Source: Flavobacteriaceae bacterium
GTDB taxonomy: Bacteria; Bacteroidota; Bacteroidia; Flavobacteriales; Flavobacteriaceae
NCBI GenBank assembly: GCA_030828565.1
Contig: JAURCF010000011.1
Location: 1-35,091, forward strand
DNA length: 35,091 bases
Direction of reading: 5' to 3'
The notes beneath the pieces were generated by a model, which was given only the letters and a program-made list of their open reading frames with translations, was not told the DNA's origin and made no database searches. This document shows positions 17,945-26,913 of this stretch, piece after piece. Made by a program: the position numbers and the translations under genes. Position 1 is the stretch's first letter. Every line of letters starts with the position of its first letter.

Positions 17945-20900
17945 ATGCAAAAAGCCCGTTTTATGATTCATAAATTTTATCTTCTTTTTTTTGCATTGGT
18001 TGTTTTTTCTATTATTCCCATTCAAGCACAAATTATAGAAATAAACAAAGATGGAGAAGCTACCTCTTTGTATACTCCCCAACAGTTAATTGAAGATGTT
18101 TTAATTTCAGGGGCTTGTGCAAACGTGAGTAACTTTGATTCGCAAACAAACGGTGCTGCTGCCTCCGATAATAGAGAAAAGAGTTACGGGTTTTTTAAAA
18201 AACCACTGGGAAGTTCATTCCCATTTGACCAAGGGATTATACTCACTTCCGGTAGAGCTTATGATGGCGGTAATACTGTTGACCCAAATGACTTGAGTTA
18301 TACGAGTTTAAATTGGGGCGGTGACTCAGACTTAGCCAATGCGTTAAATATTGTCGACCCTCTTACTAATGCTACCTACATAGAATTTGATTTTGTACCT
18401 AATTCTACAGAAATTAGTTTTCGATACCTAATGGCTTCCGAGGAATATTTGGGTACATTCCCTTGTGATTTTTCTGATAGTTTTGCTTTTTTATTAAAAA
18501 AACAGGGAGATCCTACGTATCAAAACTTAGCAGTGCTTCCTGATGGAATAACCCCTGTTAGCGTAGTCAATGTTCATTCTGAAATAACTGACGTATGTGG
18601 TGCAGAAAACGAACAATATTTTGCCGGTTACAATATGGGGGACACCAATTACAATGGTAGAACAACTGTTTTGACAGCCCAAGCTACCGTAGTTCCCAAT
18701 GAAATGTATCATATAAAATTGGTGGTGGCGGATGCGGTTGATGAAAAGTTCGACACAGCAGTTTTTCTTGAAGCAGGGAGTTTTAATTTAGGGTTGGATT
18801 TAGGCACTGATTTTTTAAAATCCGCCAATTCTGCGGCCTGTGGAACGGAACAGCTTTTGGAATCAAACATTACCGCAACATCCTACACCTGGTATAAAGA
18901 CAATGTTGTTATTCCTGGTGAAAATTCAAAAACATATTTGGCAAATTTAGGCGATGGAGTTTATAAATTGGAAATAACAAATGGAGTCTCATGCTCCGCC
19001 ACCGATGAAATATTTATTGAATTTGTAAATGTCCCAACAATTGCTTCAACGATTTCTCCTTTTAATAAGTGCGATGATGATAATGACGGTTCGGTCTTTT
19101 ATGATTTGACCGAAAAAGATGCCGAAATTTTAGCAGGACAGTCCGATACCGTGTTTGAGGTTGTTTATTTTAGTGATAGTGCTTATCAAAATGAAATTGT
19201 AGATCCATCCAATTACGAATTGAGTTCCAGTTCATCTGTGGTATTTGTTCGTGTTCGTAACACAGAAAGTACAAATTGTGTAGCCAGTTCTCAATTCACA
19301 ATTTCCAAGTTCGAAGTTCCTCCCGTATTAACTCCTTCCAACTATGAGGCTTGTGATGATACAGGAAGCGGAAGTGATACGGATGGTAAATCTATAGGTT
19401 TTGATTTAACCTCTAAAAATTCAGAAATTGTATCAGCAAGTGATCTGTCTAAGGTCAATTTTTCGTATTACCGAAATATTGCTGATGCAACTACAAAGTA
19501 TAATCCCATAACGAACAGTTCAAATTACACAAATGAAACCGCCAATCTGCAGCCTATTGTTGTTAGAGTTGAAGATGTTAACAATACCGATTGTTTTAAG
19601 ACGACATCTTTTAATTTAGTCGTTCATGCGCTTCCAACGGTTGTGCCAACCACCCTAAAGCAGTGTGATGATGATGCTGATGGAATATCTGCTTTTAATT
19701 TGACAGAGGCCAACAGCAAAATTTCATCAAATGCCGCTAACGAAACCTTTGTTTATTATAAAACATCAACTGATGCAGCCAGTGCATTGAATGCTATTTC
19801 CAATCCTATTGCTTTTACCAACAATATCGCAACCACTGATAGGGTATGGGTTGTTGTTTCCTCCGATAAATTGTGTCCTAGAATCACAACCATAGACTTA
19901 ATCGTATCCACTACAGGAATCAGTTCTTCTTTTCAAAAGACTTTTGAAGTATGTGATGATCTTTTAGATACTGATGGAATTGACAACGCAAAAAATAACG
20001 ATACAGACGGAATTACTACTTTTGACTTTAGCAGTGTGACAGGTGAGATAACCAATCTATTTCCAGTCGGACAGAAACTTGTAATTACCTATTACAGAAA
20101 CGAAGCCGATGCATTGGCAGAGGAAAATAAAATATCCGACCCATCCAATTACCGAAATATTGGCTATCCATACACCCAAAACATCTACGTTCGTGTCGAT
20201 AGCCAGTTGGACAATGACTGCTTGGGATTGGGTCATCATATTACGCTTACAACCAATCCCATTCCGACTCTTCAAGATCCCCCTGACATTTCAATGTGTG
20301 ATAATGCAGATGATGGTGATGGATATAACGGTCTTGTTGGTGGTTTCGATTTGGAAATTAAAAAAGATGAACTTTTGGGGGCGCTTTTACCTTCCGAATA
20401 CAATGTAACCTACCATTTAACGCAAACCGATGCTGATAGTGGTGCCAACCCTCAATCCTCTCCATTTACCAACACTGTCAAAGACCAACAAGCGATTTAC
20501 GTTCGAGTTGAAAACAACAATACAGGGTGTTTTAATGCTCATAAATCTTTCAATGTAAAAGTCAACCCTATACCCAAAGTTCAAACAGTTAGTCCCTTGG
20601 AAATTTGCGACGACGAAATGGATGGTTCTGCTTTTACAGGCTTTTCTCAATCTATAGTATTGGAAGATAAATTGAATGAAATTTTAGGTCCCGATCAAGC
20701 GCCTGGTGATTTTGATGTATCTTTTCATTCCACGCCATCCGATGCCGAAAATGATCTTTTCCCCTTATCAAGTCCCTATACCAATACGGTTGCTTTCGGA
20801 CAAACCATTAGTGTTCGTATTGAAGAAAAATTAACTGCTCAAAAGTGTTTTACAACCACCCAATTTGATGTTATTGTTCATCCTGAACCCATTAGCAATC

Positions 20901-21952
20901 AAATTGCAACCATAGAACTTTGTGATGATGACAGCGATGATGATGATACCAATGGAATCGTTCAAAACTTTAATTTGGATACTTATATCGACACCGTATT
21001 AGGGAGTACACAATCAAAATCCGACTTTGAGGTAACTTTTCACGAAACACAAGCTGATGCAACAGCGGGATTCAATTCTGTGGTAAGTCCATATACAAAC
21101 ATTGTTAGCAATTCTCAAACCATTTATGTTCGTGTCTTCAACAAAAATACTAAATGCTTTAATGACTCTGAAACAATAGAATTAAAAGTAAATCCATTGC
21201 CTGATTTTGAAGTGGAATCTCCCCAAATAGTTTGCCTTAATGACATTCCAAAAGAAATTGAAATCAGCCAATCGGTTGAAAATTATGACTATTCATGGTA
21301 TGATTCCTCGGGATTATTGATTGGAACTGGGGAAAAAGCCTATGTGTATTCTGCAGGAAGCTATACTGTAGTTGCTAAAAAAACAGACGGAACAGGCTGT
21401 GAAAAGACCCATGTTTTTGAAATTAATGAATCAAACCTTTCTACGCTTACTATTGATGATATTGAAATCATAGACGATGCTTCCAACAACACCATCAAAA
21501 TAAATACTGAAAATATTGGAAAAGGGGATTATGAGTTTGCTTTGGAAGATTCAAACGCTACAGTCATAAGAAATTATCAAGATTCTACTCTTTTTGAAAA
21601 TTTGTTGGGGGGAATATATACGGTTTTGGTTCGCGATAAAAACGGTTGCGGAACTATTCGAGTAAAGGTGTCTGTAATTTCTTTTCCTAAATATTTTACT
21701 CCAAACAATGATGGTTACCACGACACGTGGGGGATTCGGGGTGTAAATTCAGATTTTTATTCGAGTTCAACGCTTTCTATTTTCAATCGCTTTGGCAAAC
21801 TTCTAAAATCGTTAAATCCAACTATTGAATTTTGGGACGGTACTTATTTGGGCTCACCGCTTCCATCTGACGATTATTGGTTCGTTATTGAGCTAGTGGA
21901 TTTGGATGGAGAAGTTCGACAACGAAAAGGGCATTTTAGCTTAAAAAGGTAA
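17945..21952 (+). CDS. Large T9SS-secreted repeat protein with choice-of-anchor L domain and type B sorting domain
   Basis: A 1335-residue exported protein. The signal peptide ends in Pro-Ile-Gln-Ala before Gln29. An N-terminal domain of about 30-290 resembles choice-of-anchor L domains (QQLIEDVLISGACANVSNF, FDQGIILTSG, FRYLMASEEYLGTFPCDFSD). An Ig/PKD-like stretch runs about 290-365. Seven repeats begin at Cys376, 470, 574, 670, 785, 888 and 993. After another Ig-like region, the T9SS type B / gliding-motility C-terminal domain covers about 1247-1335 (FPKYFTPNNDGYHDTWGIRG, IFNRFGKLL, WDGTYLGSPLPSDDYWF). This domain directs passage through the outer membrane and attachment at the surface. ATG 17945 gives the longest frame; ATG 17963 is a credible alternative, 18 nt after the +1 implied by a near-match -7 box (TATTTTTA, 17933-17940). 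Adhesion is the likely role, but the ligand is unknown. Confidence 0.9.
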   Translation: MQKARFMIHKFYLLFFALVVFSIIPIQAQIIEINKDGEATSLYTPQQLIEDVLISGACANVSNFDSQTNGAAASDNREKSYGFFKKPLGSSFPFDQGIILTSGRAYDGGNTVDPNDLSYTSLNWGGDSDLANALNIVDPLTNATYIEFDFVPNSTEISFRYLMASEEYLGTFPCDFSDSFAFLLKKQGDPTYQNLAVLPDGITPVSVVNVHSEITDVCGAENEQYFAGYNMGDTNYNGRTTVLTAQATVVPNEMYHIKLVVADAVDEKFDTAVFLEAGSFNLGLDLGTDFLKSANSAACGTEQLLESNITATSYTWYKDNVVIPGENSKTYLANLGDGVYKLEITNGVSCSATDEIFIEFVNVPTIASTISPFNKCDDDNDGSVFYDLTEKDAEILAGQSDTVFEVVYFSDSAYQNEIVDPSNYELSSSSSVVFVRVRNTESTNCVASSQFTISKFEVPPVLTPSNYEACDDTGSGSDTDGKSIGFDLTSKNSEIVSASDLSKVNFSYYRNIADATTKYNPITNSSNYTNETANLQPIVVRVEDVNNTDCFKTTSFNLVVHALPTVVPTTLKQCDDDADGISAFNLTEANSKISSNAANETFVYYKTSTDAASALNAISNPIAFTNNIATTDRVWVVVSSDKLCPRITTIDLIVSTTGISSSFQKTFEVCDDLLDTDGIDNAKNNDTDGITTFDFSSVTGEITNLFPVGQKLVITYYRNEADALAEENKISDPSNYRNIGYPYTQNIYVRVDSQLDNDCLGLGHHITLTTNPIPTLQDPPDISMCDNADDGDGYNGLVGGFDLEIKKDELLGALLPSEYNVTYHLTQTDADSGANPQSSPFTNTVKDQQAIYVRVENNNTGCFNAHKSFNVKVNPIPKVQTVSPLEICDDEMDGSAFTGFSQSIVLEDKLNEILGPDQAPGDFDVSFHSTPSDAENDLFPLSSPYTNTVAFGQTISVRIEEKLTAQKCFTTTQFDVIVHPEPISNQIATIELCDDDSDDDDTNGIVQNFNLDTYIDTVLGSTQSKSDFEVTFHETQADATAGFNSVVSPYTNIVSNSQTIYVRVFNKNTKCFNDSETIELKVNPLPDFEVESPQIVCLNDIPKEIEISQSVENYDYSWYDSSGLLIGTGEKAYVYSAGSYTVVAKKTDGTGCEKTHVFEINESNLSTLTIDDIEIIDDASNNTIKINTENIGKGDYEFALEDSNATVIRNYQDSTLFENLLGGIYTVLVRDKNGCGTIRVKVSVISFPKYFTPNNDGYHDTWGIRGVNSDFYSSSTLSIFNRFGKLLKSLNPTIEFWDGTYLGSPLPSDDYWFVIELVDLDGEVRQRKGHFSLKR
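19070..21232 (+). repeat. Seven tandem protein repeats of about 94-115 residues
   Basis: Each unit opens with Cys-Asp-(Asp/Asn) plus an acidic DxDG-like segment, continues with a Phe-Asp-Leu-Thr strand, a Tyr-Tyr/His strand followed by Asp-Ala, a Pro-Tyr-Thr-Asn segment, and Ile-Tyr-Val-Arg-Val, and ends with Cys-Phe then Val-x-Pro-x-Pro. Starts lie 94, 104, 96, 115, 103 and 105 residues apart. Units are diverged at DNA level. The fourth unit carries an extra acidic insert. Confidence 0.85.
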
Positions 21953-22046
21953 CTATTTTTCGTTGAATTTCTGTTTATAACTATTCTTCAAACGCTTTCA
22001 TAAAGTCTTCGATATTGGCTATTTTTCAAATTAATAATAAAAGTCC

Positions 22047-24359
22047 TTGGAAGCATATTTAAATCAACTTAACGAAGCACAAAGGTTGCCTACCGTTCAT
22101 AAAGAAGGACCCCTTATGGTTATTGCTGGCGCAGGTTCTGGAAAAACTCGTGTATTAACCTATCGCATTGCCTATTTGATGCAGCAAGGTGTCGATTCTT
22201 TTTCCATTTTGGCGCTTACTTTTACGAATAAGGCTGCCAAAGAAATGAAATCGAGAATTGCCACCATAGTTGGTGAAAGCGAAGCCAAAAATCTATGGAT
22301 GGGAACTTTTCACTCCGTATTTGCCCGAATTTTACGATCGGAGGCAGATCGATTGGGATATCCTTCCAACTTTACTATTTACGATACTCAGGATTCTGAT
22401 CGATTGATAGCCTCTATCATTAAAGAAATGAAATTGGATAAAGATGTATACAAATATAAGCAAATTCGTTCCCGAATTTCCTCTTTTAAAAACAGCTTGA
22501 TTACGGTCAGAGCCTATATGAATAACCCAGAGCTTATTGAGGCAGATCGAGATGCACGTCGCCCTCAAATGGGAGAAATATACAATGAGTATGTCGATCG
22601 GTGCTTTAAGGCAGGCGCAATGGACTTTGACGACCTTTTGTTAAAAACAAACGAATTGCTGAATCGTTTTCCTGAGGTTTTAGCAAAATATCAAGATCGT
22701 TTTCGTTATATATTGGTTGATGAGTATCAAGACACCAATCATTCGCAATACTTAATTGTTAAAGCTCTAGCTGACAGGTTTCAAAACGTTTGTGTAGTAG
22801 GAGACGATGCACAAAGTATTTATGCTTTTAGAGGGGCTAATATTGAAAACATATTGTCTTTTCAAAACGACTATCCACATGCCACAACCTATCGTTTGGA
22901 ACAAAATTACCGTTCGTCCCAAAATATTGTCAATGCGGCCAACTCTGTTATTAAACACAACCAAAACAAACTGGATAAAAACGTTTGGACCCAAAATGCT
23001 GTTGGCGATAAAATCATTGTTCATCGAAGCCCCACAGATGGAGAAGAAGGGCGCTATGTAGCCAGCTCCATTTTTGAATACAAAATGCAACATCAGCTTC
23101 ATCATCGAGATTTTGCAGTGCTTTACAGAACCAATGCGCAATCGCGGTCCATGGAAGATGCCTTACGAAAACGCGATATTCCTTACCGTGTTTATGGAGG
23201 CCTTTCTTTTTATCAACGGAAAGAAATTAAAGACGTTTTGGCTTATTTGCGGCTCATCGTAAATTCCAAAGACGAGGAAAGCCTAAAGCGTGTCATCAAT
23301 TATCCCGCCAGAGGTATTGGTCAATCTACCATTGACAAACTAGTCGTCAAAGCCAAAGAGAATGATTGTTCGATTTTTGAAATTCTTGAACGAATTGAAG
23401 AGTTGGGAACAGGAATTAATAGCGGCACTCGAACCAAACTGGCTAATTTTTCGATGATGATGAAAAGTTTTCAAGTCCTCAACGAAACAAGCAATGCTTT
23501 TGAAATTGCCGATGCTGTTACCAAAAAAACAGGGTTGGTTCAAGAGCTCAAAAAAGACGGAACCCCCGAGGCTGTTACCCGAATTGAAAACATCGAAGAA
23601 CTGCTAAACGGTATTAAAGATTTTATAGAAGGCCAACGTGAACTTGCTGATATGACCGGCTCTTTGACCGAATTCCTAGAAGATGTTGCTTTAATCTCTG
23701 ACCTGGATCAAGGCAGTGAAAACGATGATAGAGTTTCACTAATGAGCATACACATGGCAAAGGGACTTGAATTTCCTTACGTTTTTATTGTTGGCATGGA
23801 AGAAGATTTATTCCCATCTGCTATGAGTATGAATACGAGAAGTGAATTAGAAGAAGAACGACGTTTGTTTTATGTTGCTCTTACTCGTGCCGAAAAGCAA
23901 GCCATTCTTACGTATACTCAAAGTCGCTATCGTTGGGGAAAACTTATTGATGCTGAACCCAGTCGGTTTTTAACCGAAATTGACGAAACCTATTTGGATG
24001 TGCAAACTCCCGAAAGTTCTTATCAATACCAGCCATTAGTAAACACAGATATTTTTGATACTCCAGACCCCAACCGTGTGCGGTTTAAAAAACCACCTCT
24101 AAAAAAGTCGGTTTCAAAACCCCAGTCCGTTCCTCCTCGAAAAAATTTTAAACCTATTGCAAATACTTCTAACAGCAGTGTTCAAACAAGCACAGAAGGC
24201 CTTTCCGAAGGTGTGAAAGTAAAACACAGTCGTTTTGGAACTGGAATTATTGTTTCAATTGAAGGAAATGGAAACGACTTAAAAGCCGAAATTAATTTTG
24301 GAACTGCTGGAGTTAAAAAACTATTGCTACGATTTGCTAAACTTCAAATCATCAATTAG
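22047..24359 (+). CDS. pcrA: UvrD/PcrA-type superfamily 1 DNA helicase
   Basis: A 3'-5' DNA helicase for repair and replication-conflict resolution. The 770 residues contain the Q-motif LNEAQ, Walker A GAGSGKT (28-34), LTFTNKAAKEMKSRI, WMGTFHSVFARILR, DEYQDTN, VVGDDAQSIYAFRGA, YRLEQNYRSSQNIVNAAN, MSIHMAKGLEFPYVFIVGME and EEERRLFYVALTRAEKQAIL. A C-terminal PcrA/UvrD tudor-like domain is present (GVKVKHSRFGTGIIVSIEGN). The start must be the TTG at 22047: an in-frame TAA is at 22038-22040 and the first internal ATG lies after the Q-motif. A near-match -7 box (TATTTTTC, 22020-22027) implies a leader of about 15 nt. The YciO-family gene follows 2 nt after its stop. PcrA and UvrD cannot be separated here. 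Confidence 0.95.
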   Translation: MEAYLNQLNEAQRLPTVHKEGPLMVIAGAGSGKTRVLTYRIAYLMQQGVDSFSILALTFTNKAAKEMKSRIATIVGESEAKNLWMGTFHSVFARILRSEADRLGYPSNFTIYDTQDSDRLIASIIKEMKLDKDVYKYKQIRSRISSFKNSLITVRAYMNNPELIEADRDARRPQMGEIYNEYVDRCFKAGAMDFDDLLLKTNELLNRFPEVLAKYQDRFRYILVDEYQDTNHSQYLIVKALADRFQNVCVVGDDAQSIYAFRGANIENILSFQNDYPHATTYRLEQNYRSSQNIVNAANSVIKHNQNKLDKNVWTQNAVGDKIIVHRSPTDGEEGRYVASSIFEYKMQHQLHHRDFAVLYRTNAQSRSMEDALRKRDIPYRVYGGLSFYQRKEIKDVLAYLRLIVNSKDEESLKRVINYPARGIGQSTIDKLVVKAKENDCSIFEILERIEELGTGINSGTRTKLANFSMMMKSFQVLNETSNAFEIADAVTKKTGLVQELKKDGTPEAVTRIENIEELLNGIKDFIEGQRELADMTGSLTEFLEDVALISDLDQGSENDDRVSLMSIHMAKGLEFPYVFIVGMEEDLFPSAMSMNTRSELEEERRLFYVALTRAEKQAILTYTQSRYRWGKLIDAEPSRFLTEIDETYLDVQTPESSYQYQPLVNTDIFDTPDPNRVRFKKPPLKKSVSKPQSVPPRKNFKPIANTSNSSVQTSTEGLSEGVKVKHSRFGTGIIVSIEGNGNDLKAEINFGTAGVKKLLLRFAKLQIIN

Positions 24360-24361
24360 AG

Positions 24362-24985
24362 ATGAGTCTTTTTATTAAAATCTATGATAAAAACCCAAGC
24401 CAGAAAGCACTCGATAAAGTGGTGGAGGTTTTGAAAAACGGAGGTGTTGTCATTTACCCAACAGATACGGTATATGGAATGTGTTGTGATATTATGAGTA
24501 CCAAAGCGCTTCATAGAATGGCGACTCTGAAACATCTAAAACCACAGAAAACATCGTTTTCTTTAATTTGTTCAGATTTGAGCGACTTGTCGCAATATGT
24601 TAAGCAATTGGACAGTAAAAACTTTCGAATTTTAAAGAAATACCTGCCAGGACCTTTCACGTTTATTTTAAATGGAAGTAGCCAATTGCCAAAACACCTC
24701 AAACATCGAAAGCAAATTGGAATTCGAATTCCAAACCATTCCATAGACCAGGCATTGGTGAAGTCGCTAGGAAATCCCTTGGCCTCAACTTCCTTGCTTC
24801 ACGAAGATGAAATTTTAGAGTACAGAACAGATCCTGAGTTGATATTTGAACGCTGGAAAAATCAAGTCGATTGTGTCATTGATGGTGGATATGGAAAAAA
24901 CACACCTTCTAGTATTGTTGATTTAACAGGAAGCGAAGCTTTATTAATTCGAAAAGGTTTAGGAGATACTAAAGAGTTTGAATAG
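24362..24985 (+). CDS. yciO: YciO/Sua5/YrdC family protein
   Basis: This family makes threonylcarbamoyl-AMP for the t6A37 modification of ANN-decoding tRNAs. The 207 residues match the YciO branch more closely than TsaC/Sua5: length, IYDKNPSQKALDKVVEVLKN at the start, GGVVIYPTDTVYGMCCDI, SFSLICSDLSDLSQYV, LPGPFTFILNGSSQLPKHLK, IGIRIPNHSIDQALVKSLGN, PLASTSLL and the end SSIVDLTGSEALLIRKGLGD. Pocket residues (Lys-x-x-x-x-Thr near 60-65, Ser-Thr-Ser) are present, but whether YciO proteins make enough product to serve as the cell's t6A enzyme is disputed. The ATG at 24362 is 2 nt after the helicase stop, so the genes are co-transcribed. It ends 6 nt from the convergent RNA helicase gene. Confidence 0.88.
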   Translation: MSLFIKIYDKNPSQKALDKVVEVLKNGGVVIYPTDTVYGMCCDIMSTKALHRMATLKHLKPQKTSFSLICSDLSDLSQYVKQLDSKNFRILKKYLPGPFTFILNGSSQLPKHLKHRKQIGIRIPNHSIDQALVKSLGNPLASTSLLHEDEILEYRTDPELIFERWKNQVDCVIDGGYGKNTPSSIVDLTGSEALLIRKGLGDTKEFE

Positions 24986-24991
24986 GAAACT

Positions 24992-26764
24992 TTACTGACT
25001 TTTTTTGCGCCCTTTTCGATGCGATTTTTTTCCTTTAAAGCGATCATCGTTTGGTTTCATCCATTTTCCAAAGCTTTCTCCTTTAAAGTTGCTTTTTCGA
25101 GTTCGATTCCCACCTCGTTTTTCTTCTTTGGGACTTCGTGAAGGTTTTTCATCAGAAGCTTTGGCCATAACGCTCACTCCCTCAAATTCTATTCCTTTAA
25201 GAGCCTTCACTACATCGGACTGCAATTGAGCGTCAATTTCAAACAATGTTCGTCCCTTTTGAATGTCAATACGACCTATTTCGGAATTTCGTGAGCTTAA
25301 ACTTTCGTTAATAACTCCAATCAGTCGCGCTGGATTCAAGTCGTTATTTCGACCAATATTGATAGAAACACTCGCAAAGTCAGTCTTACTTCGATGGGTT
25401 CGCTCTTTTCGATTAGGTCGTTCTTTTTTACTTCCAGAATCAGCACCAATGTCCTTTGCGTTTTTATAATACATCAAAAAGCGATTGAATTCAGCAGACA
25501 CAAAATGTTTGATTAAATCCTCGCGACTTAGAGCCTCTAACTTTTCATAAATAGCAGGTAAAAAGGGTTCTATTTGATTGTCATCAACTTCAACTTTGAC
25601 AATTTTATCAATCAATGTATACAATTGTTTGGTACAAATATCTTTTCCAGTAGGAGCCGTTTCTTTAGTAAATGTAATGCCCGATTTACGCTCAATATCG
25701 TGTATTTTTCGAGACTCTCGAGTATTGATAATGGCAATAGAAATCCCGCTTTTTCCAGCACGACCTGTTCTTCCACTTCGATGAACATATACTTCTGGGT
25801 CGTCAGGAAGACTGATGTTGACAACGTGGGTTAGATCGTTTACATCCAGCCCTCGTGCCGCAACGTCGGTGGCAATGAGAAGTTGTAATTGTCCCGAACG
25901 AAATCTACCCATCACTTCATCGCGTTGGGATTGAGAAAGATCCCCGTGTAGCGCGTCAGCATTGTAACCGTCGTTCATCAATTTGTTGGATATTTCTTTG
26001 GTTTCTCTTCGGGTTCTGCAAAATACAATTCCATAAATATTAGGATTCATATCTGCAATTCGTTTTAATACTTCATAACGATCGCGAGCCTGCACCATAT
26101 ACATTTGGTGCGTAACGTTTTCTGAAGCTAAATTTACTCGAGCTACTGAAACCTCAACAGGGTCGTTCATATATTTTTTTGAAATGCGCTTAATTTCACT
26201 CGACATCGTTGCGGAGAACAACAAGGTCTGCTTATGATCGGGAGTTTCGGCCAAAATAGCATTGAGTTCCTCTTTGAAACCCATGGTTAGCATTTCATCA
26301 GCTTCATCTAAAATAACACGTTCTATTCGATTGAGTGGCAGTCGATTTCGCGACATAAGGTCTTTGGTTCTGCCGGGAGTACCAACAATAATCTGAGCCC
26401 CTTTTTTAATATCTCGAATTTGATTTTCGGCACTGGCGCCTCCATAAACAGCAACTACCTTAAGACCTTTAACATATTTTGAATAATTGCTTAGGTCATT
26501 GGTGATTTGCAAACACAATTCTCGAGTGGGACACAAAATCAAGGTTTGAGGAAAACGCTCCTCTTTTTGCGTAAGTTGAATGGCAGGCAATCCAAATGCA
26601 GCTGTTTTTCCTGTACCTGTCTGTGCTAATGCTATGATATCTTTTTGAGAATCCAATAACAAAGGAATTGTTTTTTCTTGAATTGGAGTAGGGGTTTCAA
26701 ACCCCATTTCACCAATTGCTTTTAATAAATCACCCTCTAATCCAGTTGCTGAGAAAGAACTCAT
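24992..26764 (-). CDS. deaD: DEAD-box RNA helicase with DbpA-type RNA-binding domain
   Basis: An ATP-dependent RNA helicase for RNA unwinding, ribosome assembly and cold adaptation. The 590 residues show the Q-motif (GFETPTPIQEKTIP), Walker A AQTGTGKT (47-54), PTRELCLQI, GTPGRTKDL, DEAD (153-156), LLFSATMSSEI, IVFCRTRRETKEI, ATDVAARGLDVNDL and HRSGRTGRAGKSG. Past the helicase core lies a DeaD-type dimerisation-like region, then a DbpA-type RNA-binding domain from about 465 (FASVSINIGRNNDLNPARLI, RTLFEIDAQLQSDVVKAL). It ends in a Lys/Arg/Gly-rich tail (about 545-590). It fits DeaD/CsdA better than RhlE because of the DbpA-like domain. The gene stands alone; its promoter is not clear, since only a poor box (GTTCTTTG) is found upstream. 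Confidence 0.93.
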   Translation of the reverse strand: MSSFSATGLEGDLLKAIGEMGFETPTPIQEKTIPLLLDSQKDIIALAQTGTGKTAAFGLPAIQLTQKEERFPQTLILCPTRELCLQITNDLSNYSKYVKGLKVVAVYGGASAENQIRDIKKGAQIIVGTPGRTKDLMSRNRLPLNRIERVILDEADEMLTMGFKEELNAILAETPDHKQTLLFSATMSSEIKRISKKYMNDPVEVSVARVNLASENVTHQMYMVQARDRYEVLKRIADMNPNIYGIVFCRTRRETKEISNKLMNDGYNADALHGDLSQSQRDEVMGRFRSGQLQLLIATDVAARGLDVNDLTHVVNISLPDDPEVYVHRSGRTGRAGKSGISIAIINTRESRKIHDIERKSGITFTKETAPTGKDICTKQLYTLIDKIVKVEVDDNQIEPFLPAIYEKLEALSREDLIKHFVSAEFNRFLMYYKNAKDIGADSGSKKERPNRKERTHRSKTDFASVSINIGRNNDLNPARLIGVINESLSSRNSEIGRIDIQKGRTLFEIDAQLQSDVVKALKGIEFEGVSVMAKASDEKPSRSPKEEKRGGNRTRKSNFKGESFGKWMKPNDDRFKGKKSHRKGRKKSQ

Positions 26765-26854
26765 AGTATCTTACAATTTTTTTGCAAAGAACGGCTTTTT
26801 AATTGGGTTATGGGGATTTTTTTGGATTTGATTCCAATTTGCTTGTTGGCGAAA

Positions 26855-26882
26855 CAAAAAAAACGCAACCCTAAGGTTGCGT
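26855..26882 (-). terminator. Intrinsic terminator of the OmpA-family gene
   Basis: On the minus strand ACGCAACC (26882-26875), loop TTAG, and GGTTGCGT (26870-26863) form a perfect 8-bp GC-rich stem followed by a long T-run interrupted once by G. It lies 32 nt past the stop of the OmpA-family gene. Confidence 0.9.
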
Positions 26883-26913
26883 CTTCATTATTTTTTTGGA
26901 ATGTTATGAGCAA

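Noticed and set aside
18527-20650. Several 60-100 codon reading frames on other strands inside the T9SS gene
   Set aside because: They lie entirely within a clear coding gene, lack recognisable domains and are shadows of its codon pattern.
21973-22017. Minus-strand reading KIANIEDFMKAFEE followed by a stop, resembling the end of a protein
   Set aside because: A stop codon precedes it within 15 codons, no longer gene exists on that strand, and the region is the leader of the helicase gene. A chance reading or a very old remnant; too short to support.
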